Shown piece by piece: positions 1 through 11,339 of a stretch of 64,000 nucleotides of DNA. The translations under genes were made by a program, and so were the position numbers. How positions within the stretch are numbered: the stretch's first letter is position 1; each line of letters opens with the position of its first letter. Origin of the DNA: Neopestalotiopsis rosae (taxonomy: Eukaryota; Ascomycota; Sordariomycetes; Amphisphaeriales; Sporocadaceae); the NCBI GenBank assembly GCA_023078685.1, contig JALGAS010000011.1, positions 558,001 to 622,000 of the forward strand, read 5' to 3'. The notes beneath the pieces were generated by a model, which saw only the letters and a list, made by a program, of their open reading frames with translations, was not told where the DNA came from and did not search any database.

Positions 1-825
1 CCTACCTAGATATTCTACACGCAGTTCATCCCTTTTTTGTGTGTTTCTTTGAGCGGCTCAACTCGGGCCAGCAGACGGATTTCGACTTGAATGCAGGCAA
101 TGTGCCCTTTTTTTGCCTTTTTGACCGTCAAGATATGCTCGGAAGTGACTTTACCACGTCTCAATGGGATGTGACGTCTCAAGTTTCAGCTGAAACCGGC
201 CGAGCAGGGCCTCCATGACAGCCTCCTAGGGTGCCCGGCCGCGACTCAACCCAATCACACGTCCGGATCGTGCTCGGTATTAGCTGCTTATGGATAGATC
301 TCGAACATGCCCATGCGAATCCACCGTTTGAGACCGCTAGGAGGCCCTCGTTAATTGTCTTGTCTGTACATACTCAGAGAGCACTGAATAGGCACGGATC
401 CAGGTCTTTGGCAACGATGCATGCCTGTCTCTGCCAGTCATCAAGTAGCATTCCCATTATCCAAGCAAGCCTAGGTCTAGGTCTAGGTAAGTAGGCAGAG
501 AGGTAGGCGAGCCACCCGTTACAGACGGCACGCGATCGTCAGTAATCAGTCAGTCAACTTGACAGAAACGATCCCATGTTAGCTGTTTCCTTCCATTGCA
601 CCATTGCATGTAGCCGCCTTACCTTTCTCTCAACACTACCCGGGCCTGGCTTGAATGTGATGGCATCGTCAGACGTGTCGTTGTGATGATGCTATTGCTG
701 TAGTTTGTTTACCCTTCACTCATTATGTTTCTTACATCTTGCCTTCTATAATTCAACATACCCATTGACTGGGTCTTTGTCTTCTCTTCTCGGCCGCTGG
801 ACGCCGTTGAGCCAGTCGCGCCGTC
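1..825. other. Intergenic region, left edge
   Basis: No gene is supported here. The open frames are short and lack recognisable domains. A short TAGGTC-type direct repeat lies near 470-488. The last few hundred bases presumably hold the promoter and 5' leader of the large membrane-protein gene that starts at 826. Confidence 0.5.
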
Positions 826-3800
826 ATGGCGACCTCAGGGACTGTACAGGCCTTGATCGCGGCCTTCTTCTTGTAAGTTACTATTCCAAGTTCAACCAAG
901 AGAGACATGGCCATGTCTCCCTTCTTCATGTCACTGATAGCAGACCATGCAGTGGTATCCTCGTCAATACCTCGTCGGCTGGACTCTTTCTCTACATCAA
1001 AGGCCATGGCTCAACAATCTTTCGGGACGGCTTGAGGCTGGCCCTCATCTTGTTCCTAGCATCATCGGCCCTTTGGGCGCAGGTCGAATTTCTTTCTACT
1101 CTAATCGACTCAAATGCATCTTCAACTTGCCAAGCCGCGGTTGTCATCTCATCCCTCTTTGATCAACTTGCGAGGGTATCGATCGAGCAGTTTCTCATCT
1201 GGGCGATCGCAAAGGATGGACGCAAGTCGGCGGCCGGACTGGCCACCCAGGTGCTCTTGCTCGCGCGTTTCGTCGTTGGAATGGTCTTTGTCGGCGTGAC
1301 CAAACCACAATTCAATTCTACATGCGTGCCGCTATCGAGTATAGAACCGGTCGCCATTACTACAATCGCTTTGGATGCCGTGATCCTCACCGCCATTGCT
1401 GCGTTGGCTTTGAGTGCCAGATCAGGCAAGACGGTCGTTCTTATCCTCGCATCTCTTGCTATATGGATGGGGGTGAGTGATACTATTTATTTCATTTTAT
1501 AAGTGGTACGACATGCTAATATGGATCATGGTATAGACAAGCGTTACTTTGCTCCTTGGTATGAGCACGATTGACATGTTCTTTAGAACCACCCTGCCAG
1601 CCATTGGACTGCTCATTCTGACATGTGAGTCTTTGGATCTTGGTCGACCATCATTACCGCTAACTTGAACTCTCAGCCCTGGTGACAATACTTTCTAGTA
1701 TATTGCCTACAACTAAACCCCGACGACCACTGACTCCAGATTCACCAACGCCGCAAACCATGAACAGGAATCTGGACATTTCCACGTCAGCTTCCGACGA
1801 CTATCCGCCATCTCGATACGCTGAATTGAAGGGAATTGGAGGTATGGTCGTTACCGGAATTCCAGACTCCGAGTTGGCGCAAAAAGCGCTGCCTACTCTT
1901 GCCCGCCCTGTTACAGGTGTGACAGGCATTGGCGGTGTTCCCGTACAAGGGCAACTATTCCCTCCACCAAGATCCAATACGGTAGACCAGGTGACTTTAC
2001 AGAGCGAGGTGCGAACCCGGATCGATTTGCCACAACGAAGCAAGTCAAACCCGCCTAAGAAAATGACGAAGGGGAAGCTGGTCATCTCTGCTCCGATCCC
2101 GATCGACAAGCCCGAGACTCAGGATGCTTTCAACAAGATCCCGACTATAGATCTCGCGACTGCTGCCAAGAACGAGCAAGAAAGGAGAGATGTCTACGCA
2201 CGGAGAAAGTCAGCACTGATAGCGAACAGGCCGGCCCCAAAGCCTCCAGTCATGCTGCAGAAAGAAGAGGCACCAATGCGTTCCACGAGCATCAAGCGTC
2301 AGGAGGTTGAGCAAGAGTCTTTCACGGAAGTTGCGCGTACAAATTCGACAAAGACGGCAAAGAGTGGTGGTCTATCCGTTGAAGGCAACGCCTCGTCTAC
2401 TTCTGCCCAGCTATCTCCAGGAAACGAGGAACTGAGAAGAAGGTCACCGCGACAGGTCATGCCGACCGCGATACCGGCAAAGACTCCAAACAAGGCTTCA
2501 ACTTTCCAGCCCATCACCCCAGGTCAGCCGTTTCGGATTCCAATTCCTCGCGCGCAGCCACCACCACCAGAACCAGCATCCGTTCAAGTACCTCCCGAGC
2601 CTGTCAAGACGCCTCTACAGAGACGACCAACCAATGGCCTGCCCTCCAACCCACGCGCCCAGGCTGTGAAGAGGACATCTGATGAGAAGAGCGGGCCGGA
2701 GCCGGGTCAGACCGTCATGTTTATCAACAAGATCACCTATGACGATCCTGCATTTGTAAATGACATTATCCAGGGAGCCACCGCGACCAAGACACCGCGC
2801 TCGCCGCTCAAGTCCTCCAACTCGGTTGTCCACCGCCCGCGCCCGATCCCACGAAACAGCAACAAGGACCGTCTGGTATTTCCGTCAGAAGTATCGGCAG
2901 GGCACAGAAGATCCAAGTCGGCTGGCTCCATATTGAACAGACGGTCGATCCTTCAATCACAAGCCGGAAGTCCAACACAACTACCACCACTTCCTCCGCC
3001 GCCGCAGAGCCTCGGAGAGGTTCAAAGGCCTCAGCCGAACGACACCAAGAGCATGACATTTGACGAAAAGATGTCCTTGTTCTACACTGCTGGGCCGCTG
3101 AGTGCGTCATCGGTTGCGTCAACGCCAATGATGAAGAGGAGGTCATCCGTGCCAGAAATGCCCCCTCTACCTCCGGCGCTGCCGCTTGAGCAAGACGCCC
3201 CCAAACCTGAGGGTGAGCTTCGCAGATTCACACAAACGACAGCTACCGATCGCACCAGTATTCGAACGCAGAGCATTCTTGGAGTTGATGGTCTCGAAAG
3301 CCGGGATGATTCTGAAACAAACACAATTGTGGCAGATGGACTGAGCAACTTTAGATTAACTGACATCGCCTCGACTAATGACAATGCCCTCGACTTTTCC
3401 GATAACAGGCGACAGTCGTCACCAGTCATTCCTGTTCTGCGATACTCGAGTTTGACTGCATCTACTGTAGGAAGGACTCACGATGAAGGTGTCACTGACT
3501 GGGGATCAGTACATTCCCCAGTCGCCCCGATAGACATGTCGGCCACTCGCCTCAATGTGCGCTCAACTTACATCAAGAAGGACTCCAAAGTGCCGTCCAT
3601 TATGAGCGGATTCGGGGATGAAGTAATGACAGTAATGCTGGATACGTCATCAGAGCATTCGACCGCCAATCGACAATCGTTCTTCCTGGATGACGAGTCA
3701 GTACCCGATGTCCCACAGTTTGAGCAGAGGCTGTCGAAATGGCATCACCGCATTGGCGAAGAATGTCCCACTTTCTCTACCAGAAAAGAAAAGGTCAAGT

Positions 3801-6800
3801 CGCGAAAGATGCCTCCGCCTACACCGCTGCTCTTGCGCACGGCAAGCAAGAAGACCGCCGTTGTCATACACACCGCTGAGCCCTCACCTCTGGAGTCGCC
3901 AAACGCAGCTTATAACAAGATCCAGGCCCAGCTTCAAAGGTTTGATGAGCCCAACAGAGATTCCATTGGTAGCGAGGGCAGGCGAATGGCCCTCCTCGAG
4001 GATTTGGAACTTGAAATGGGCCAACAAGAGAGCCGATGGCAGACCATGCAGAACAACCTAGACCGCAACTCAATCTCTACTCTGCAGACAGACTCCCGAC
4101 CAGTCTCAATCTACAGCCCGGCAAAGTCAAGCACTCGCCCACAATCTATATCTTCAGCTCTTGCTGAGCGCCGAGCGTCCCGAAGAGCTCGCCTGAGCAG
4201 GCCTAATCTGTCAAAAGAAGACCTCATGGCTGCCACTCGAGCATCTCTGGCCTACAACTCTGGAAACCAGCGCGAGAGTATATTCCAGATGCGCCTGGCT
4301 GCAGCCGAGTTGGAACTTGCCGAAAATGCTCCAGAGCTCCTAATGAACCGAAGCAGCTTGAATTTCTTCACTGTGTCCAAGGCTGATCTCGGCAGTCCGA
4401 CGCCACCGGAGAGCGACGATTCTGAGTATGAAATGGAATTTCAAGCTCAGCTTCTTTTGAGTGCCAGGACATATGAGCCGCCAGCTGCCAAGGTTATCCA
4501 CCATTTGTGGCAGGCCAGCCCGCCCAGGATCGAGTCCGCCGCCGGGCTGATGTGGAAAGCACCAATGCAGGCATCGGACTCCGACGACGGGGTGGAGTTG
4601 CCGGGATTGTCTGTCCGCCCAGCGATCAGGAAAAGTGCAGAGCCCTTGGAGATTTACAGTACTAGGTTATGGCAGAATCCGCTGTCATCTGCAGAGTCTG
4701 AACCTAGTCTTGGACTATGGGGTCAAAAGTTGTCTCACCCGGCCTCTGAGCCTGCAAAGCCGGTCAAGGCGCGTCCTCTCACCCAGCGCCCACCTCGTCG
4801 TAATAAGCGTGTGACGCTTCTTCCCGATATCCGTAAGTGAAATACAAAATCTAGATTCCTTGCTTCCCAAATATCACTAACAAAAATGACAGTCGAAAGC
4901 CCGGAACCTCTTCCAGATAAGCGTGGTACCCTTGGAATCTTCCAATTCCCGTGGGGCGAGCGCAGCGCGAACGCCACTGTGCAGCCGCGCCCAAGCCAGG
5001 TTTTCATGGCCATGCCGGGCACCATGACCAGTGGTGGACCACGCATCAGTGCCTCCTTGGAAGCCAGGGCTAGGCAGCTCGAGGCGGACGAGTACGAATC
5101 GTCCTTCTTTGACGATTACGATGAAGAAGACGAGGGCGACAACTTTGACGACGAGTATGAGGACAGTGGTGACGAATTCGACGAAAACACTCTCTGGGAG
5201 ATTGCTGGCTTGCTTCAAACCACTGTCCCGTCGCGAGAGAGCCTCTTCCCCTCCGAGTTCAGTCCCTCGGTCATTGATGACTACATGGTGGAGCGAACTT
5301 CGGAAGGGCATGTGGAAGAGTACGATGAGGAAGACTTTGACATGGTGTCGGAAGAGGACTCAGTCAGAGAAACACTTGCACTTTTCCCCAAGCCTCATGA
5401 TGAAGTTACCAAGACCTTCTTGTGGGAATTCGATACGAAGCCAAGGGCTTCCCGGGAAAGCTTTGGTCTCCCCCAGCCAGAAGATGATGTATGGCAAAGC
5501 TACATCCCAGATGAGGCAGAGGCAGTCAGACTGCGAAGTCAATTCGCGGACCCAGCGACGCTCGAAAGCAATCAGCTATGGATGCCTGCGTCCTTGAAGA
5601 CTGTGGCAAAGCCTCTCATGTGGGTTCCTCGATCAAACTCCTCCAAGAAGCTGCAACATTTCGGCCTGCCTCAACCAGACCTGGCCATCTGGTCGACCTA
5701 TATCCCTCGCCCCGAAAGTCATGTACGACCAAATGCGCGAGTTGCCGAGCCCGCCAAGATCGAGAGCACTTCACTTTGGACTCTAGCGACAATCATTCCC
5801 AGAGCAACAACGTCACTTCTTTGGGCCGGCTCGATGCCAGAGCCCCAAATTTCCGAAGCTACATCTGAGAAACAAACTCCTGCTGTAGAGCAGCAACGAC
5901 GCAGCTTCATGTGGGAGAAGCCAATGACTTTGCCCCAAACACACCTCGATGGCCTCTTCAATGCAATGGTTGCCCGAGCCGACTTCCGAAGGACATCAGC
6001 TGCCCCTATTGCAGCTGCCATGGCCAAGAAGCCGCGCGCCAACAAGGAGCCTCTCCAGACCCTTACAACTCGAGGACTATGGAAGACTATCCCAAAGCTG
6101 GTCGCACGTTCAACAGGAAAGCGCCAAACTCTGTGGTCCTCGACTTCTGTCCGGGTAGCAAATACTACAACTCTATTCCAGCTTGATGCCAACCGCAAGA
6201 CATATAGGACTACGACTGCCGAGCCAGCAGCTCTGAACATGGTGACCAAGCCAAGAAAATCAAACGCTCCACTCCCTAGACTTGAGACTTCGAACTTCTG
6301 GAAGTTCACTGGTGGAAAGAAGGCCGAGGTCAACTGGATCAAGCTGTCCTCAGTCAAGACGACCTCCAGCAAGCCCGTTACCTCGTCGCAAGGTCTCTTC
6401 AAGATGGACTCGACGAGAAAACAGTGGCGCACAACATCAGCTTCGCCTGCCGCGCTGGACATGGTTACAAAGTCGCGTACCGTCGTTGCACCTATGCCGC
6501 AGCTAGAGTCCACTCGTCTTTGGTCGCCTACCCGCACCGCCTCTGTCGAGGCTGACTGGATCACAATCTCATCAGTGCGACCCAGAAGTCCTTCGATCGC
6601 ATCTGTTGCGTCGATAAACTCAGCACTGTCCTCTCCTACCACGGACGCATCCTCCATCAGGACGACCAGCACCAAGGCGTCCACTATTGCACCATCGGTT
6701 TCTAGCATGTTTGGATTCCGTGGCTTCTTTGGACGAAAGAAGGCTGAGCCCGAGATGCCAAGCACCCCCGAGGACGCTGCACTACCGCGTGTCCCTGAGA

Positions 6801-7537
6801 TCCCCGACGAGGCTTTCATCGTGAAGAACCTTGATGAAATTCCCCGCAAGAAGGTTGTGCGCAAACAGGCACTCCCAACCCGTCGTCCCAGCGTTGTTTC
6901 AGAAAGTGACTGGGACAAGGCTCTGGAAGAGGCCATCAAGGCCAGCCACATTGCCTCCAAGATTGTTCGCAGCGCCTGGTCCCCCAAGGAGTGGTCGGTA
7001 GCCCTCAACCAAGCCATCGCCGCCAGCTACCCCAACAACCGCTTCTCGAGGGGACAGGTGCTGCCTGCTCAATGGGACGAGGAGCTTCGCGAGGCCATTG
7101 CCCGCTCCCAGCGTCCGGTCCATGACGTCTCGAAATGCCACCCCGTCTTCTTTGGCTCAATGACCACCACAGCCACTGATGTGCACCCTGCAATGTACGG
7201 TATGATCAAGGACACTGCCACCCTCACCAAGAAGACTACCTCTGAGCGACCGCTTCTCTGGTCCAAATCGGTGGCCTCCGCATCGAACTCTGCTGGAGAC
7301 ATGTGGGCGCCTTCGGCAAATCAGACAATCGGCCAGGTAGCTCCAAGCCTGCCAGAGCTGCAAGTTGCTTCAACCCGCAACCACAGCAAGACCCTTTCCT
7401 CCAAGATCCCAGTGCCGAGCTTCAGCGGTCCCAACGGCCAAGAAATGTGGAAGCGCCAGGAAGCTCCGAGCAAGAAGCGTGATTGGCTTGACGACACCAT
7501 GAAGAAGCGATTCACTCGCGTTGAATTGAGATACTAG
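826..7537 (+). CDS. Seven-transmembrane protein with giant disordered tail (unknown function)
   Basis: Proposed CDS is join(826..872, 953..1472, 1537..1624, 1677..4832, 4893..7537), 2,151 aa. All joins keep frame and use GT-AG signals. The acceptor at 951-952 is preferred over two alternatives a few bases upstream because it gives an unbroken hydrophobic first helix. Residues 1-230 contain seven hydrophobic segments, so the N-terminus resembles a seven-helix receptor or membrane protein. I recall fungal proteins auto-named 'family C-like GPCR' with this layout, but cannot confirm it. About 1,900 residues follow, rich in Ser, Pro, Thr, Arg and Lys, with proline runs, an acidic patch (nt 5095-5200) and many Leu-Trp or Met-Trp motifs after nt 4490. 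No enzyme domain is visible. The intron at 4833-4892 divides what could be mistaken for two genes. The family is unknown to me; the gene call is firm and the receptor idea is inference. Confidence 0.8.
6173..6610 (+). repeat. Tandem 74-residue repeat inside the coding tail
   Basis: Two adjacent coding units, 6173-6394 and from 6395 to about 6610, are offset by 222 bases (74 codons). Both run in the same order: LF-x-(L/M)D, then a (K/R)-x-(Y/W)RTT segment, PAAL-(N/D)-MVTK, AP-x-P-x-LE(T/S), an FW or LW pair, and a second W-I-x-(L/I)-SSV block. The DNA has diverged more than the protein, so the duplication is old and apparently under amino-acid constraint. Confidence 0.65.
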
Positions 7538-7944
7538 ACTCGCATCCCTCATTCTCTAGATAGTGGATTTTTCTTTACTTATTGTCAATCAGCGATGGAA
7601 AGGCATGCATATTTTCTACATCATTCCTTGGGAATGCATCAATACCCCCATTCATTTAGGATGGTAAACATTTCTTTTACTTCAGAAAAACTCGAAAAGA
7701 ATAGGTAGTATTGGTAATGATATCACGCTTCACGCATCATGGTATCATGGGATCTCATTTTCTGTACTAATTCATACCATCATGGCTATGGTCGCTTTTG
7801 CACTTTAGCTGGACAATAAAAACAGATTCCCTAATATCCTAAAATCGACTGTGACTGTACAATGTTTTCTTTTAGATCGCTTGTGTCGGGTCATTAGTGC
7901 ATCTCCATGACATGTTCGTAGTCACTTGAGGCAGCGCTCCTCAC
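7538..7944. other. Intergenic region between convergent genes
   Basis: AT-rich spacer between the stop of the large membrane-protein gene and the stop of the convergent DUF6594 gene. It should hold both 3' untranslated regions; an AATAAA-like hexamer (ACAATAAAAAC) lies near 7813. No gene is seen. Confidence 0.5.
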
Positions 7945-8891
7945 TCAACCACTATCTGCATTCAAGCCCACAAATACCACCAAAACTGCTGCATAGGCTG
8001 CAGTACTTGCCATCACATCCATCGGCTTTGAAAGCGACACGGCCATCAAAAAACCAAACACGATAATAAAGACCGTCGTCGAGACAAGCGTTGTGTACAA
8101 AGTATTGTGCAGTACCATCAACCACATGGGAGCAATCAAGAAGATTGCACCCAGCGCCGCGAGTGCCAGGCGTTCGCGAAATGCTTTAAAGCGACTTGCT
8201 TTAAGATTTTGATCTCTAGTACCTGCGATTGGTGATATTTCTGCTGAACTATCCTCCCATTTCCGCGTTGATATGAGCGGCTCCTGCGAGTCATATTTGT
8301 TTTCTAAACCCTTCAGCGCAGCGTCCAGCATATGTCTATCCAATATTCGTTCACCAGTAATCACGAAGGGATCTGCGAGCTGCCAGATGAACTTTTGCAT
8401 GTAATCGAAGTCTTGTAATGCTTGGACTAGGCACAGGTCGTCAGCAGAGTAAATTTTGTCAGAATTCATGTTTTTGTGGGTAGCACAAAGTTCATCTCAA
8501 ATAAGACCGTACCGTATTGTCTTAGATCATCAGCCCAACCTGGGGGCTCTCTTGCTCCATGGCGAAGATCCACCGCGTGCTCCAAGAGCTTACGCTGTAG
8601 TTGCCTCAGATGAAGTTGCTGGAGCTCAGTGAGATAAACTCGGTAGCTGCATAGATCTTGAGTCCGGCTTTTGATTTTGTGGACTATGTTATTCCGATGG
8701 TGTTGTCGCGGCCAGGTTATATCATCAAAGTCAAGTCGAGTATCCTTGTTCGGTACATTAGCCTGGAGCTCGAGGTCTTCTTGTCTGTTCGCGAGGCTGG
8801 AAAATCCAAGAATTCTACGGACCACCGGTGCCGCCCATGACTTTAAATCGAGGAAAGTCAGATGCATGTCAATTCGTAATGAAAAGTACAT
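7945..8891 (-). CDS. DUF6594 domain membrane protein
   Basis: Proposed CDS is complement(join(7945..8426, 8513..8891)), 286 aa. The 86-base intron joins '...LRQY' to 'VQALQDFDYM', recreating the conserved centre of fungal DUF6594 proteins. Recognisable family parts are the basic helix with YRVYLTELQ, a following PPGW motif, a DPF-x(5)-ER-x-LDR segment, and three C-terminal hydrophobic helices, the last containing AAYAAVLVVFVG. The family is widespread and expanded in filamentous ascomycetes; its function is unknown. The N-terminus is short and poorly conserved compared with the family, so an upstream exon may be missing or the true start may be the internal Met 8 codons later. The protein is predicted to be membrane-anchored through its C-terminus. 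Confidence 0.75.
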
Positions 8892-9544
8892 ACAAATGTT
8901 TTCAGAAGTGAGAAAACGCCGCTACATGACTGGCTTGGCAGCCAAAAGAAGAAGAAGAAGAAGAAAACTGCAGAGGTGGGTTTCTAAGGGGGGACGATGA
9001 CAAGATTTTGGCTCGTATACTGCAACTTGGGCATGAACTTGGAGCAGGTCGCGTTTCTATCTACAGTGATAACTGGCTCGCTTACCAAAACGTGTAGGCA
9101 GGCAGCGGCGGCCTTTCAATGTGATGTCTTACGTAGAGTCTTCTCCGACTGGCGGGATTCGGAAAATTGAAGAGAGTGGCGGTCTAGGGTTGGAACTTGG
9201 CATGCGGCTTATTTTCAGGTTGGATGACGACAATACCGTAGACAGGTCAGCGCCGACCCAAAGTCGCAACATGCAGAACCATGGCTGTACCTGAGAGGGC
9301 GCGCGCAGACCGGTGTGCAACATGACAAGCAAGGCATAAGCATCGTTGCAACCTGCTCAAGACAAGAGGACTACACCCTTAAATTTGGAAAGTGTTCTTT
9401 CTGGTTGCTCAGAAGAAGTCGTTATGTACATATATATATATCTTCGCTCCTTGTGACTTCGTGAAAAGTCGTATTTGCCCTAACTCACAAACGGACCTTC
9501 ACTTGCTGACGTGAACACTATTTGCTCCAAACTCTCTTGACTTA
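8892..9544. other. Divergent intergenic region
   Basis: Shared upstream region of the DUF6594 gene (minus) and the gene at 9545 (plus). It contains a short GAA triplet run near 8945-8965 and an AT dinucleotide run at 9430-9441. No gene is seen. Confidence 0.5.
9430..9441 (+). promoter_or_regulatory. TATA-like element upstream of the 9545 gene
   Basis: An alternating AT run (6 AT units) lies about 105-115 bases before the ATG at 9545, a reasonable TATA distance in filamentous fungi. It is supported by composition and position only. Confidence 0.3.
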
Positions 9545-10075
9545 ATGGAACTTCACGTTGAAGTCAAAGTCTCTGAAGAAGACAAACGATTATCGCTTTG
9601 GATCTCACATGCCGAGACCGCCCGCAGATACTTCCAGTATCTGTCGGAGCTACCGAATCTGGATGAGGCGTTCCCACCTGAGCACCAATGGAACATTACT
9701 TATCCATGCGACAACGATCCCACAAAGCTGTCAATGATTCTTCCAGAAAGCATAGAGTTGGGAGAAGCTAGTCGTTACGACATTGAACTTCTCATTCGAG
9801 ATGAGGATCAAGCAAAAGTTTGGGGCAAATGTATGCTTCTGTGGGAGGAGAAATCGTCGAACTCTTCGGGATCTAGTTTCGTTCTCTCGCAATCACTCAC
9901 AGTCGAAGACCTCCACAATACCATGAAACGCCATAACAATCCAGTCATATCCATGCCTTCCAGAGAGTACCCATCCGTGCGTGGCATAATGAGCAACAGT
10001 GCCTTCGATTCCGCGCGTACAAGAAATTTAATCACGGACGATGTCCAGAACATTATTTTGTCAATGGACATCTAG
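9545..10075 (+). CDS. Hypothetical protein, 176 aa
   Basis: Single-exon frame with an ATG start and TAG stop. The translation is soluble-looking, fairly acidic, and has no signal peptide or membrane helix. The N-terminal 100 residues alternate charged and hydrophobic positions, as in a folded beta-rich domain; the centre has a Ser-rich stretch near residues 103-112. I do not recognise a family. Codon usage looks coding, and the upstream AT run would suit a promoter. It is divergent from the DUF6594 gene. It could be a lineage-specific protein. Confidence 0.5.
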   Translation: MELHVEVKVSEEDKRLSLWISHAETARRYFQYLSELPNLDEAFPPEHQWNITYPCDNDPTKLSMILPESIELGEASRYDIELLIRDEDQAKVWGKCMLLWEEKSSNSSGSSFVLSQSLTVEDLHNTMKRHNNPVISMPSREYPSVRGIMSNSAFDSARTRNLITDDVQNIILSMDI

Positions 10076-11339
10076 CAAGTTCGTGATGAGGGCAGGATAT
10101 GTTGGTCTTGACGGCCGTACAAACTACTGGAGAATTCAAGGACTGGTCGTTTTTTGCTGGTATTAGGCTGGATAATGATTCACAAGATATGTAATGGATT
10201 AGAATGAACTATCGAAACACACAATTTTGAGTTGTCTAATTCTTGTCTGATCGCAGGTAAAACACTTGTGCATGACTTTTCGTATTACGTTTATGTCTCA
10301 ACGCCTTGATCTATGAGTATGGTATTTCTACTCTCGTTATGCGAGGGTAGATATTGTGTGATGATCGCCACACATTAATTTGGTGAAACGTCCAGCTTTA
10401 TTGACTCAACGTGGGTTTGTACGATTAAACCATAACAGTGATGACTATATTATCGTAGCCATCTTTCCGCGATTGTCGAAAGGCAGCGCCTAATCTTATT
10501 ATGTTAATTTGCTCAACCTTATAACACTCGTCCGTAACCCACACTTGGATATGATACTTGTGCACGAGGCTATTTCCTTTACATCTCATATATTGGGTTC
10601 GTACAGATACAATTGAGATGATTGGAAACCAGTGTTTGATTTTAGATTACAGCAGAACGAAGCCAGAAAAAATATGTCCTTTTCTCTTTCATTTTCCTTC
10701 CCTTCTCTTTGCAACATATATTGAATTAAATAATCCTTGTGTGTAGACTTTTGCTGCACTCAAGGTGTAGAGTTGTCCTAAAATCAACAAGATCAACAAC
10801 ATTTTTCCTGGGGACCTGACACGAGGATTTATAATTGAGTTTTCAAGGGAGAACATATATTCGAATATCTATTGGATTGGCTTCAAGTCACTACAACATA
10901 CCGTACGACTTAGTGTAAACGATTATCAATGGCCGCGCCGGGTGGAAATTGGGTGGGCCGAAAAGCAGCCGGCAGCGGTTGTTCTCTGCTGAGTGCTCGG
11001 TATTTTTTAAAGTTCCAATGGGTAAACAAATAGCACAGCACAGCGGACGACCCCCCTGTCCGCACCATTGAAGCTTTCCCCAGAACTGCCGTCGCGCATT
11101 GCCTTCCCCGAGGTTCGTTTTGCCGGGATAAAACTGGAGAAGACCCGCCTAAGGAGTTGGCGCGCCTACGACTCCCGATCCAGCATCAATCAATCGGATC
11201 CGGCTTCTTGTCGTCCCAGTACATAGGCTCACGTATATCTTGATATTCAACTTATCGTCGAATTCATCATTAGGCGACAATTGCTCGGCTTCGTGCATCG
11301 CCAATTGTTCACAGACTCGATATCGATTGATACGCAGAC
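10076..11339. other. Intergenic region upstream of the FAT1-like gene
   Basis: AT-rich for the first 850 bases, more balanced from about 10930. Short frames on both strands lack domains and coding bias. The last 300 bases probably contain the promoter and leader of the acyl-CoA synthetase gene. Confidence 0.5.

Noticed and set aside
5719..7017. A 432-codon minus-strand frame within the large membrane-protein gene
   Set aside because: Antisense shadow of the disordered tail; a regular codon composition keeps it open. No domain is visible.
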